From NCBI RefSeq assembly GCF_011064545.1, contig NZ_JAAMFG010000034.1, forward strand, positions 558,001 to 622,000: DNA of 64,000 nt, given 5' to 3'. This document shows, one piece after another, positions 53,063-62,004 of this stretch (its first letter is position 1; every line of letters begins with the position of its first letter). The notes under the pieces are model-generated. The model ran no database searches, had not been told where the DNA came from, and saw nothing but the letters and a program-made list of their open reading frames with translations. The position numbers were made by a program, and so were the translations under genes. Source of the stretch: Wenzhouxiangella sp. XN24. GTDB lineage: Bacteria; Pseudomonadota; Gammaproteobacteria; Steroidobacterales; XN24.

Positions 53063-53887
53063 ATGAGCACGCTGCAGGAAACGATAGAAGGCGCCTTCGA
53101 GGAACGGCAGCGTTTCTCGCCGGACGACACGCCCGCCGCGGTCCGCCAGGCGGTGGCCGAAGCCATCGATGCGCTCGACGACGGGCGCGAGCGCGTGGCG
53201 GAAAAAGTGGATGGCGCCTGGGTCGTCAACGAGTGGCTCAAGAAAGCCGTCTTGCTGTCGTTCCGCATCGAGGCCAACCGGCTCGTCGAAATGGGCGCGC
53301 TGCGCGGCTGGGACAAGGTGCCCCTGAAATACTCCGGCTATGACGCGGCGGCCTTCGGGGCGGCGGGCGCACGGATCGTGCCGCCCGCGATCGTGCGACG
53401 CGGAGCCTACATCTCCGCAGACGCCGTGCTCATGCCCAGTTACGTGAATATCGGCGCCTGGATCGGGCCGGGCACGATGGTGGACACCTGGGCCACGGTC
53501 GGCTCCTGCGCGCAGATCGGCGCGCATGTGCACCTGTCGGGCGGCGCGGGGATCGGCGGGGTGCTCGAGCCGCTGCAGTCCAACCCGACCATCATCGAGG
53601 ACCACTGTTTCATCGGCGCCCGCTCCGAAGTCGTCGAGGGCGTCATCGTCGAGGAAGGCGCGGTAATCTCGATGGGCGTGTTTCTCGGCCAGAGCACCCG
53701 CATCTATGACCGGGAACGCGACGAAGTCACGTACGGGCGCGTGCCGGCCGGCGCGGTCGTCGTGCCCGGCTCATTGCCGTCGAGTGACGGCCGCTGCCAC
53801 CTGGCCTGCGCGGTCATCGTCAAGCGCGTGGACGCCGCGACGCGCGCGAAAGTCGGCATCAACGAACTGCTGCGCGCGGCGCGCTAG
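53063..53887 (+). CDS. dapD: Tetrahydrodipicolinate N-succinyltransferase
   Basis: 274 residues. An N-terminal helical domain ([10 protein letters not shown]-like start with [17 protein letters not shown]) is followed by a left-handed beta-helix from [16 protein letters not shown]. The signature [15 protein letters not shown] and the [27 protein letters not shown] segment are present. It transfers succinyl from succinyl-CoA, the step before DapC. Confidence 0.97.
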   Translation: MSTLQETIEGAFEERQRFSPDDTPAAVRQAVAEAIDALDDGRERVAEKVDGAWVVNEWLKKAVLLSFRIEANRLVEMGALRGWDKVPLKYSGYDAAAFGAAGARIVPPAIVRRGAYISADAVLMPSYVNIGAWIGPGTMVDTWATVGSCAQIGAHVHLSGGAGIGGVLEPLQSNPTIIEDHCFIGARSEVVEGVIVEEGAVISMGVFLGQSTRIYDRERDEVTYGRVPAGAVVVPGSLPSSDGRCHLACAVIVKRVDAATRAKVGINELLRAAR

Positions 53888-53932
53888 CGAACACCGCGGG
53901 GCCGCGCCGGATCCCCGCAACACGAAGGTCGC

Positions 53933-54802
53933 ATGAAAGTGGACTTCCGATTCCCGGCCTGTTGCCGGTCAGTCCTGCTGCTGCTCGGCGCCGTGCTCTG
54001 CTCGGGCTGCGGCGCGCTGACCGTGGTGAATGCACTGAGCCCGTCCGAACATTACGTCGCCGAAACCGGCCAGGCCTACGGCGACGCGCCGCGCCAGCGG
54101 CTGGACGTCTACCGTCCCGACGCCGCCGCGCCGGACGCGCCGGTGGTGGTGTTCTTCTACGGCAACGGCTGGAGAGAGGCATCGCGCAGCGACTTCGAGT
54201 TCGTCGCTGCGGCGCTGACCGAAGTGGGTTACATCGTCGTGATCCCCGACTACCGGGGCCATCCCGACGCCACGTTCCCGCGCTTCGTGGAAGATGGCGC
54301 CGCCGCCGTCGCCTGGACCGCAGGACACGTCGACGGGGTCCGGGACGGCCGTCGCAGGCTGTTCCTGGCGGGGCACTCCGCGGGGGCGCACATCGCCGCC
54401 ATGCTCGCGTTCGATCGGCGTTATCTCGATGCACTGGAGGACCCGCCACCGGTCGCGGGTTTCATCGGGCTCTCCGGGCCCTACGACTTCCTCCCGCTCG
54501 AGGAGGGCTACCTGCAGGAAGTCTTCCCGGAGTCCTTGCGCGAGCGGAGCCAGCCCATCAATTTCGTGTCCGCCGATGCGCCGCCGACACTGTTGATCCA
54601 TGGCGCGGACGACACGCGGGTCCTGCCCGGGAACAGCGTCCACCTGCTGCAGGCGTTGCGCACCCACGATGTGCCGGCGACGCTCGAGATCTATCCCGAC
54701 ACGGGCCATGCCCGGGTGGTCGCGGCGCTGGCGCCGCCCCTCGGATTCCTCGGGGACACGCTCGGCGACATCGTCGAATTCATCGCGGACACGCCACGCT
54801 GA
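53933..54802 (+). CDS. Lipoprotein alpha/beta hydrolase (carboxylesterase-like)
   Basis: 289 residues. A signal peptide ends in the lipobox LCSGC near residue 25, so it is probably a lipid-anchored envelope protein. The hydrolase core has the nucleophile in AGHSAGAHIA; a charge-relay aspartate is likely in HGADDTRVLP and the histidine in DTGHARVV. The oxyanion strand reads FFYGNGWREAS, where the usual HGGGW has become YGNGW. Such proteins resemble hormone-sensitive-lipase or kynurenine-formamidase-type esterases; the substrate is unknown. It follows dapD by 45 bases and is convergent with phoU. Confidence 0.82.
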   Translation: MKVDFRFPACCRSVLLLLGAVLCSGCGALTVVNALSPSEHYVAETGQAYGDAPRQRLDVYRPDAAAPDAPVVVFFYGNGWREASRSDFEFVAAALTEVGYIVVIPDYRGHPDATFPRFVEDGAAAVAWTAGHVDGVRDGRRRLFLAGHSAGAHIAAMLAFDRRYLDALEDPPPVAGFIGLSGPYDFLPLEEGYLQEVFPESLRERSQPINFVSADAPPTLLIHGADDTRVLPGNSVHLLQALRTHDVPATLEIYPDTGHARVVAALAPPLGFLGDTLGDIVEFIADTPR

Positions 54803-54857
54803 ACCGCGGAGCGCCGGCCAGCCCCGATCCGCCGAAGCGCGCGGCCGGGGCCGTGGA

Positions 54858-55598
54858 TCAGCCTGCGTCGTCCTCCTCGTCGGTCTTGCCGAGCGCCTCG
54901 GCGAGCCGCTTGCTCTTGACGTGTCGCACGTCGCGGCCGGCGACCTGGTAGACCACCAGTTTCGCCATGTTCTTCGCATGATCGCCGATGCGCTCGATGG
55001 CCTTGATGATCAGCACGGACTCGGCGGCCACCGGCAGCAGCGAGGGCGTGGACACGAGGCCCTCGTGGATGGCGCGCAGCGCATCCTTGTATTCGATATC
55101 GAGCAGCTTGTCGCGTTCGGCCACCTGGATCGCGAGGTTCTCGTCCTGCTCACGGATCGCGCGCAGGACTTCGACCAGCGAATGCTCGGCCGCAATCGCC
55201 ATCCGCTTGACGGAATCGCGATAGGCGTCGATGGGATCCTGTTCGTCCACGATCATGCGGCGCGCGATCTTGGCGATCTTCTTGGCCTCGTCGCCGACGC
55301 GTTCCAGTTCGGTGAAGCTCTTGAGCATCACGATCACCGAGCGCAGGTCCACCCCCATCGGCTGGCGCCTGGCGATCACCTGGATCGCCATTTCCTCGCC
55401 CTGGGTGTCGTAGGCGTTGATTTGTTTCTCGCGGGCCACGACCTCCTGGGCCAGTTCGTCATCCCGCTCGAACAGCGATCGCGTTCCGTCCCGCACCTGG
55501 GCTATGGCGAGGTCGCCCATGTCCAGCAGTACGCCCGAGAGGCGCTTCAATTCCTCGTCGAAACTCTGCACCGTGTGTCCGCCGTGCCCGTCGCTCAT
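54858..55598 (-). CDS. phoU: Phosphate-signalling regulator PhoU
   Basis: About 246 residues made of two PhoU repeats, each a three-helix bundle with an E/DxxxD metal motif (ELERVGDEAKKIAKIARRM and ERIGDHAKNMAKLVVY). PhoU links the Pst transporter to the sensor PhoR and represses the Pho regulon when phosphate is ample. The ATG has GAGGAGAAG upstream. It is the last gene of the pst locus, 37 bases after the degenerate PstB paralogue. The C-terminus is acidic (TDEEDDAG). Confidence 0.96.
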   Translation of the reverse strand: MSDGHGGHTVQSFDEELKRLSGVLLDMGDLAIAQVRDGTRSLFERDDELAQEVVAREKQINAYDTQGEEMAIQVIARRQPMGVDLRSVIVMLKSFTELERVGDEAKKIAKIARRMIVDEQDPIDAYRDSVKRMAIAAEHSLVEVLRAIREQDENLAIQVAERDKLLDIEYKDALRAIHEGLVSTPSLLPVAAESVLIIKAIERIGDHAKNMAKLVVYQVAGRDVRHVKSKRLAEALGKTDEEDDAG

Positions 55599-55635
55599 GA
55601 TCTTCTTCTCCTCGTGGACCCAGGATGGCCGCCGC

Positions 55636-56472
55636 CTACGCGACACGGCCCGTGACATACGCTTCGGTCAAACGGTGCCGGGGCGTCGTCAGCAATTCGT
55701 CAGCCGCGTTCACCTCGATGAGGCGTCCGGCATGCAGAAAGGCGATACGCCGGGCGACCCGCCCCGCCATCTGCATGGACTGCACGGTCAGGATAACGCT
55801 GCAACGGGTCGCAAGACCATGCACCAGGTCTTCAATGCGCGCCGCCGCCGTGGGATCGAGACCCTGGCAGGGATTCTCGAACAATAGCACCTGCGGCTCG
55901 AGCGCCAGCGCGCGGGCGATGCACAGGCGATGCAGCTGCTCCGGCCGCAGCCCCTCGGGTGACGCACGCAGGCGTTCGCGGACGTCATCGAACAGGCCCG
56001 CCAGCTGCAGGCTGTCGCGGACGCGGCGTTCCAGTTCGGTGCGATCCGGCGCCAGGCCGTGGATGCGCGCGCCGTAGGCCACGTTGTCGAACACCGACAT
56101 GCGGAAGGCCGTCGGCTGGGCAGGCAAGAGCACGACCCGTGCGCGCAAGGCGAGGACATCGACACCGGGCGCACGCAGGTCTTCGCCGTCGAGCAGCACG
56201 CGACCCACCGTGCGATAGATCGAATCGAGATCCATCATGCGATTGAGCGAGCGCAGCAGGGCCGTCTTGCCCGCGCCCAGCGCGCCGACGATGGCCGTGA
56301 CCTCGTGGCGGCCGAAACTCAGGTCCACGCCGGTCACGAGGGGTTCCTGCCCGCGGAATACGCTCAGCCCCTGGCACTCCAGGACCGGATCAGGATGCCC
56401 TGGCGAGCCGGCCGGGCGGACCCTTGCCACACCCTCCGCGGCCGGCGCGCCCGACTCCGGATGCGCGCTCAT
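55636..56472 (-). CDS. PstB-like ABC protein with degenerate ATPase motifs
   Basis: 278 residues, the same length as the intact PstB nearby and clearly related (RSLNRMMDLDS, RLCIARALALEP, EAYVTGRVA end). Walker A is kept (GALGAGKT, 63-70). The ABC signature LSGGQ reads LRPEQ (175-179). Walker B with its catalytic glutamate reads LLFEN where the intact copy has LLMDE (E200 is N). The switch histidine region THNMQ reads TVQSMQ, and the Q-loop glutamine is displaced (PAQP). It may bind but not hydrolyse ATP. It overlaps the second pstA by 4 bases and precedes phoU. Confidence 0.9.
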   Translation of the reverse strand: MSAHPESGAPAAEGVARVRPAGSPGHPDPVLECQGLSVFRGQEPLVTGVDLSFGRHEVTAIVGALGAGKTALLRSLNRMMDLDSIYRTVGRVLLDGEDLRAPGVDVLALRARVVLLPAQPTAFRMSVFDNVAYGARIHGLAPDRTELERRVRDSLQLAGLFDDVRERLRASPEGLRPEQLHRLCIARALALEPQVLLFENPCQGLDPTAAARIEDLVHGLATRCSVILTVQSMQMAGRVARRIAFLHAGRLIEVNAADELLTTPRHRLTEAYVTGRVA

Positions 56473-57341
56473 GCCGCGCGCCCGCGCCGCTCGAGCAGCC
56501 AGCCCAGCAGGCCCAGCAGCAACACCACCGCGAGCAGCGTCAGCGCGGCTGCGGCGGCCTTCGCGGCAAACAGCTGGCCCGGCAGTTCGGCCCAACGAAA
56601 TACCAGCACCGGCAACGGAATGCCGGGTTCGGCCGGCGATGCGGGCAACCCGGCGGCGAACGCCGCGAATCCGACCAGCAGCAGCGGGGCGGCCTCGCCG
56701 AGCGCCCGCGCCAGCACGGTGAACGCGCCGCCGAGCATGGCGGGCGCCGCACGCGGCAGGACATGCCCGGCCACGACCTGCAGCGGCGCGGCCCCCATTG
56801 CGTAGCCCGCCTCCCGACCCGCGGCCGGCACCCGTCTCAGCGCCGCCTGCCCCACCATCACGATCCTGGGCAGCATCACGAGGCCCAGCACGGCGCCGGC
56901 GAGCAGCGGCGTCCCGACCGGCAGGCCGAGCACGACGACCAGGCCGCCGAAACCCAGCAATCCGTAGATGACGGGCGGCAGCATCGCCAGGTGGTGCAGG
57001 CTGCGGTTCACCAGGGCCGCACCGCGCCCCCGCCGGGCGATTTCTTCGAGGTAGACCGCCACGCCGAGGCCGAGCGGGATCGCCACCAGCAGCACCGGCA
57101 GCAAGGCCAGCCCGGAGGCGATCACGGCGCCGGCGATACCGGCGGTCTCGGCATCGATCGAATCCGGCTGCAGGAAAGTGATCGCACCGAGGCCGGGCCC
57201 CGCATGGCGCAACAGGTCGAGCAGGGGCAGCGCGAGGAGCGCCACGAGCAGCCACGCCCCGGCACGGGCGAGTGCGCGCATCGCACGCTCGCGGCGCTGC
57301 CGGCCGGCAGCGATTTCAGAAGATCGGCGAAGGGGCGACAT
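56469..57341 (-). CDS. Second PstA-like phosphate permease subunit
   Basis: About 290 residues with six likely membrane segments. The conserved EAA-type coupling loop appears around RRVPAAGREAGYAMGAAPLQVV, as in binding-protein-dependent permeases, and PRAAPAMLGGAFTVLARALGEAAPLLLVG matches the PstA core. It is the short PstA form, unlike the 581-residue PstA of the same locus. The ATG has GGAG six bases upstream and lies 26 bases inside the end of the preceding binding-protein/permease fusion, so expression is coupled. Confidence 0.9.
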   Translation of the reverse strand: MSPLRRSSEIAAGRQRRERAMRALARAGAWLLVALLALPLLDLLRHAGPGLGAITFLQPDSIDAETAGIAGAVIASGLALLPVLLVAIPLGLGVAVYLEEIARRGRGAALVNRSLHHLAMLPPVIYGLLGFGGLVVVLGLPVGTPLLAGAVLGLVMLPRIVMVGQAALRRVPAAGREAGYAMGAAPLQVVAGHVLPRAAPAMLGGAFTVLARALGEAAPLLLVGFAAFAAGLPASPAEPGIPLPVLVFRWAELPGQLFAAKAAAAALTLLAVVLLLGLLGWLLERRGRAA

Positions 57342-59412
57342 CGGATCTCCGTAACAGGCGCAGCGCCCAGGCGTTGAGCGGCAGCACGATGATGACGAGA
57401 AACAGTCCCAGTACGAAGGGTAGCTGAGTTCTGACGTTGTCGAGGGCATGGGTGCCCGACATGAGCGCGACCATCTGGGCGGTCAGCGTCGTCGTGGCCC
57501 CCAGCGGATCCACGCTCCAGGTGGCCACCAGGCCGGCGGCCATCAGCACGATCACCGTCTCGCCGAGCGCGCGCGATACGGCGAGCAGCACCGCCGCACC
57601 GATGCCGGGACGTGCCTGGGGCAACACGATATCCCGCAGCGTCTCCCAGCGGGTCGCACCGAGGCCGAGGGCCGCCTCCGCCGCGCCCCTGGGCACCCGG
57701 TCGAGCGCCTCTTCGAGACGCACCGTCAACACCGGCAGCAACATGATGCCGACGGCCACGCCGGCCGCGAGCGTGCTCTGGGTCGCCGCGGCCATCCCCA
57801 GGCTCGCAGCCGCGGCCGCCACCAGGGGGCCGAGCGTGAGCACGGCGAACAGGCCGTAGACGACGGCCGGCACGAGGGCGGCCAGGCGCATCGCCACGCG
57901 CCAGCGTGCGCGCCGCCTCGCGCCGGTCCAGGCATAGCTGTGCAGCGCGGTCGCCAGCGCCAGCGGCAGGGCGACGAGCAAGGCGATCAGCGCGACCATG
58001 ACGCTGCCGAGCAATACGGGAAGCACCCCGAAGGCGCCCTCGCCGACCGCCTGCGCGGCGCGAATGGCGCTCTCCGGACTCCAGTGAGTGCCGCCGAGAA
58101 ATGCCAGCGGCGACACCTGCAGGAAGAAATTCATCGTGGGCACGAGCAGGGTCACCCAGACCAGCGCCAGCACGCCTGCCGCCAGGCCCGTACTCCCCCA
58201 CAGGGCCAGGCCGACCGAGCGTTGCAGCATGCGTCCCACGGGCGCAGCACGGCGCAGCAACGCCAGGCCGACAAGGAGGGCCAGCAGCACGCCGAGCAAG
58301 GCCAGGGCCAGCACCATGGAGCCGACCTTCGGGCCCAGCGAGAAACTCGCCGGCTGGCCCCGCGTCAGCGCGGGCTCGGGCGAAGCACCCGCTACCGGCA
58401 CCAGGCCGAGCGCCAGCAACCAGCCGCCCGGACCGATGGCCCCCGGCGAAAAGAAGCCCGCGACGAATTCGTCGAGCCCCGGCACGAAGTCGCGGTGCGC
58501 CCTCTTGACGTAGAGGTAGAGCGCGCGCGCCAGCGGATAATCGCCCGCCGCGATGCTCGACATATCCGGGCACACGCCATCGATGCAGACGGCCGCCACG
58601 CGTCCGGCGTTGCGCACCAGCGTGCCGAAACCGAACACCCCCACGGCCACCGGGTCGGCCTGGAGCCTCGCCACCAGTCCGTCGTCGTTCTCGCCCGCAT
58701 CCACCCAGGCGCCGTCGCGCCGCAGCTCACCGCAGCGGGCGGGATCGAATCCCGACTCCGGATTCGTCCGCAGCGCGGCGCGGCAGGCGGGTTCGATGGC
58801 GAGCCGGGCGAAGCTGTCGCGCGTGCCCGAGGTCGCCGGGGGGCCCAGGACGCGAATCGGCATGGCCGGCAGACCGGCGCCGATCTCGTTCCAGTGCGTG
58901 TAGGGGTTCGCGATCCAGCGCGAGCCCCCTGCGGGATCCGGCACCCGCTGCGCGAGCGCGAGCCAGAGCTGGGTGCGGGTGAGGCTGCGCAGGCCGGCAT
59001 CCGGATGGGCCCCGATCACGATCCCGTCGCGCCCCACCTCGAACTCGCTCATCGGCACCGCGCCCGCCACGCGGCAGGCACTGGCCTCCTCGGGCGTCAT
59101 CGCCCGTGATGCGATCGCCACGTCGGGCGTGGCCGGCCCGAGGCCTTCGCAGAACCACGCAATGCCGGCCCCGGTGCCCATCGGCAGCACGAGTGCACCA
59201 CGGCCGACCTCGCGCTGCGCCACGGCCACCGCGAAGGGGTACATCGTGGAAGAGCCCGCCACCAGGGGATGATCACGAACGCCGGCGGCCGTATCGCGCG
59301 TTCCTTCGGCGGCGGCAGCGGCAACCGCAGGCGCCGGCCAGGCAAGCAGCGCCGCCAGCAGCAGGACGATGGACGGCCCGCGCCTAACCGAAGCGTCCCG
59401 TGACGTAGTCAC
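57316..59412 (-). CDS. PstS-PstC fusion: phosphate-binding domain joined to permease
   Basis: About 698 residues from a GTG start. A signal peptide or first membrane anchor ([18 protein letters not shown]) leads to a periplasmic binding domain at about residues 45-350 with PstS-like motifs [42 protein letters not shown] and [16 protein letters not shown]. After a linker, a PstC-like permease with about six to seven membrane segments follows; its coupling loop is [23 protein letters not shown]. It overlaps the end of the intact pstB by 29 bases. A binding protein fused to its permease is unusual for Pst systems. Confidence 0.88.
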   Translation of the reverse strand: MTTSRDASVRRGPSIVLLLAALLAWPAPAVAAAAAEGTRDTAAGVRDHPLVAGSSTMYPFAVAVAQREVGRGALVLPMGTGAGIAWFCEGLGPATPDVAIASRAMTPEEASACRVAGAVPMSEFEVGRDGIVIGAHPDAGLRSLTRTQLWLALAQRVPDPAGGSRWIANPYTHWNEIGAGLPAMPIRVLGPPATSGTRDSFARLAIEPACRAALRTNPESGFDPARCGELRRDGAWVDAGENDDGLVARLQADPVAVGVFGFGTLVRNAGRVAAVCIDGVCPDMSSIAAGDYPLARALYLYVKRAHRDFVPGLDEFVAGFFSPGAIGPGGWLLALGLVPVAGASPEPALTRGQPASFSLGPKVGSMVLALALLGVLLALLVGLALLRRAAPVGRMLQRSVGLALWGSTGLAAGVLALVWVTLLVPTMNFFLQVSPLAFLGGTHWSPESAIRAAQAVGEGAFGVLPVLLGSVMVALIALLVALPLALATALHSYAWTGARRRARWRVAMRLAALVPAVVYGLFAVLTLGPLVAAAAASLGMAAATQSTLAAGVAVGIMLLPVLTVRLEEALDRVPRGAAEAALGLGATRWETLRDIVLPQARPGIGAAVLLAVSRALGETVIVLMAAGLVATWSVDPLGATTTLTAQMVALMSGTHALDNVRTQLPFVLGLFLVIIVLPLNAWALRLLRRSDVAPSPIF

Positions 59413-60220
59413 TGGTGCGCTTCGCTTTCGGATTCGTGAACACCGTCTCGGTGTTGCCGTACTCGATGAGGCGGCCGAGATACATGAATGCGGTGTTGTC
59501 GGAAACACGCGCCGCCTGCTGCATGTTGTGGGTCACGATCACGATCGTGTAATGGCCCTTCAACTCGTCGATCAGCTCCTCGATCTTGGCGGTGGCGATC
59601 GGGTCGAGCGCCGAGCAGGGCTCGTCCATCAGCAGGATCTCGGGATCGGAGGCGATCGCCCGCGCGATGCACAGGCGCTGCTGCTGCCCGCCCGAGAGCC
59701 CCAGCGCCGATTCCGTCAGCCGGTCCTTGGCCTCGTTCCACAGCGCCGCGCCGCGCAAGGCCCGCTCGCAGGTCTCGTCCAGCACCTTGCGGTTCCTGAC
59801 GCCGTCGACGCGCAGCGGGTACACGACGTTCTCGTAGATCGACATGGCGAAGGGGTTCGGCTTCTGGAAGACCATGCCCATCCGCTTGCGCAGTGCGATG
59901 ACGTCGATCGCCGGCTTACAGATGTTCTCGTCGTTGACGATGATCTCCCCGGAGATTTTCAGGTTGTCCACCAGGTCGTTCATCCGGTTGAGCGAGCGAA
60001 GCAGCGTGGACTTGCCGCAACCGGAGGGTCCGATCAGTGCCGTCACGAGACCTTTCTGGATCTCCATGTCGATGTCGTACAGCGCCTGCGCCTCGCCGTA
60101 CCACAGGTTGTAGCTGCGCACGTCGAGGGCCGGCCCGTCCGGTGCCTTGGTGAAATGGTAATTCGTGGGCTCGATGGCGCCGGACGTGACGCCGGACGCT
60201 TGCTGGGCAACCGAATTCAT
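59384..60220 (-). CDS. pstB: Phosphate ABC transporter ATPase PstB (intact)
   Basis: 278 residues. All motifs are canonical: Walker [11 protein letters not shown]-loop VFQKPNPF, signature [15 protein letters not shown], Walker [14 protein letters not shown] and H-switch [13 protein letters not shown], with the family end [10 protein letters not shown]. PstB powers high-affinity phosphate uptake. It lies 21 bases after pstA. The next gene begins within its last 29 bases. It may also serve the second permease pair, whose own PstB copy is degenerate (inference). Confidence 0.98.
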   Translation of the reverse strand: MNSVAQQASGVTSGAIEPTNYHFTKAPDGPALDVRSYNLWYGEAQALYDIDMEIQKGLVTALIGPSGCGKSTLLRSLNRMNDLVDNLKISGEIIVNDENICKPAIDVIALRKRMGMVFQKPNPFAMSIYENVVYPLRVDGVRNRKVLDETCERALRGAALWNEAKDRLTESALGLSGGQQQRLCIARAIASDPEILLMDEPCSALDPIATAKIEELIDELKGHYTIVIVTHNMQQAARVSDNTAFMYLGRLIEYGNTETVFTNPKAKRTSDYVTGRFG

Positions 60221-60241
60221 CGGCAGGCCTCCATTGGTTGA

Positions 60242-61987
<1,746 letters not shown>

Positions 61988-62004
61988 CGCTCAGATCCTC
62001 CCGT

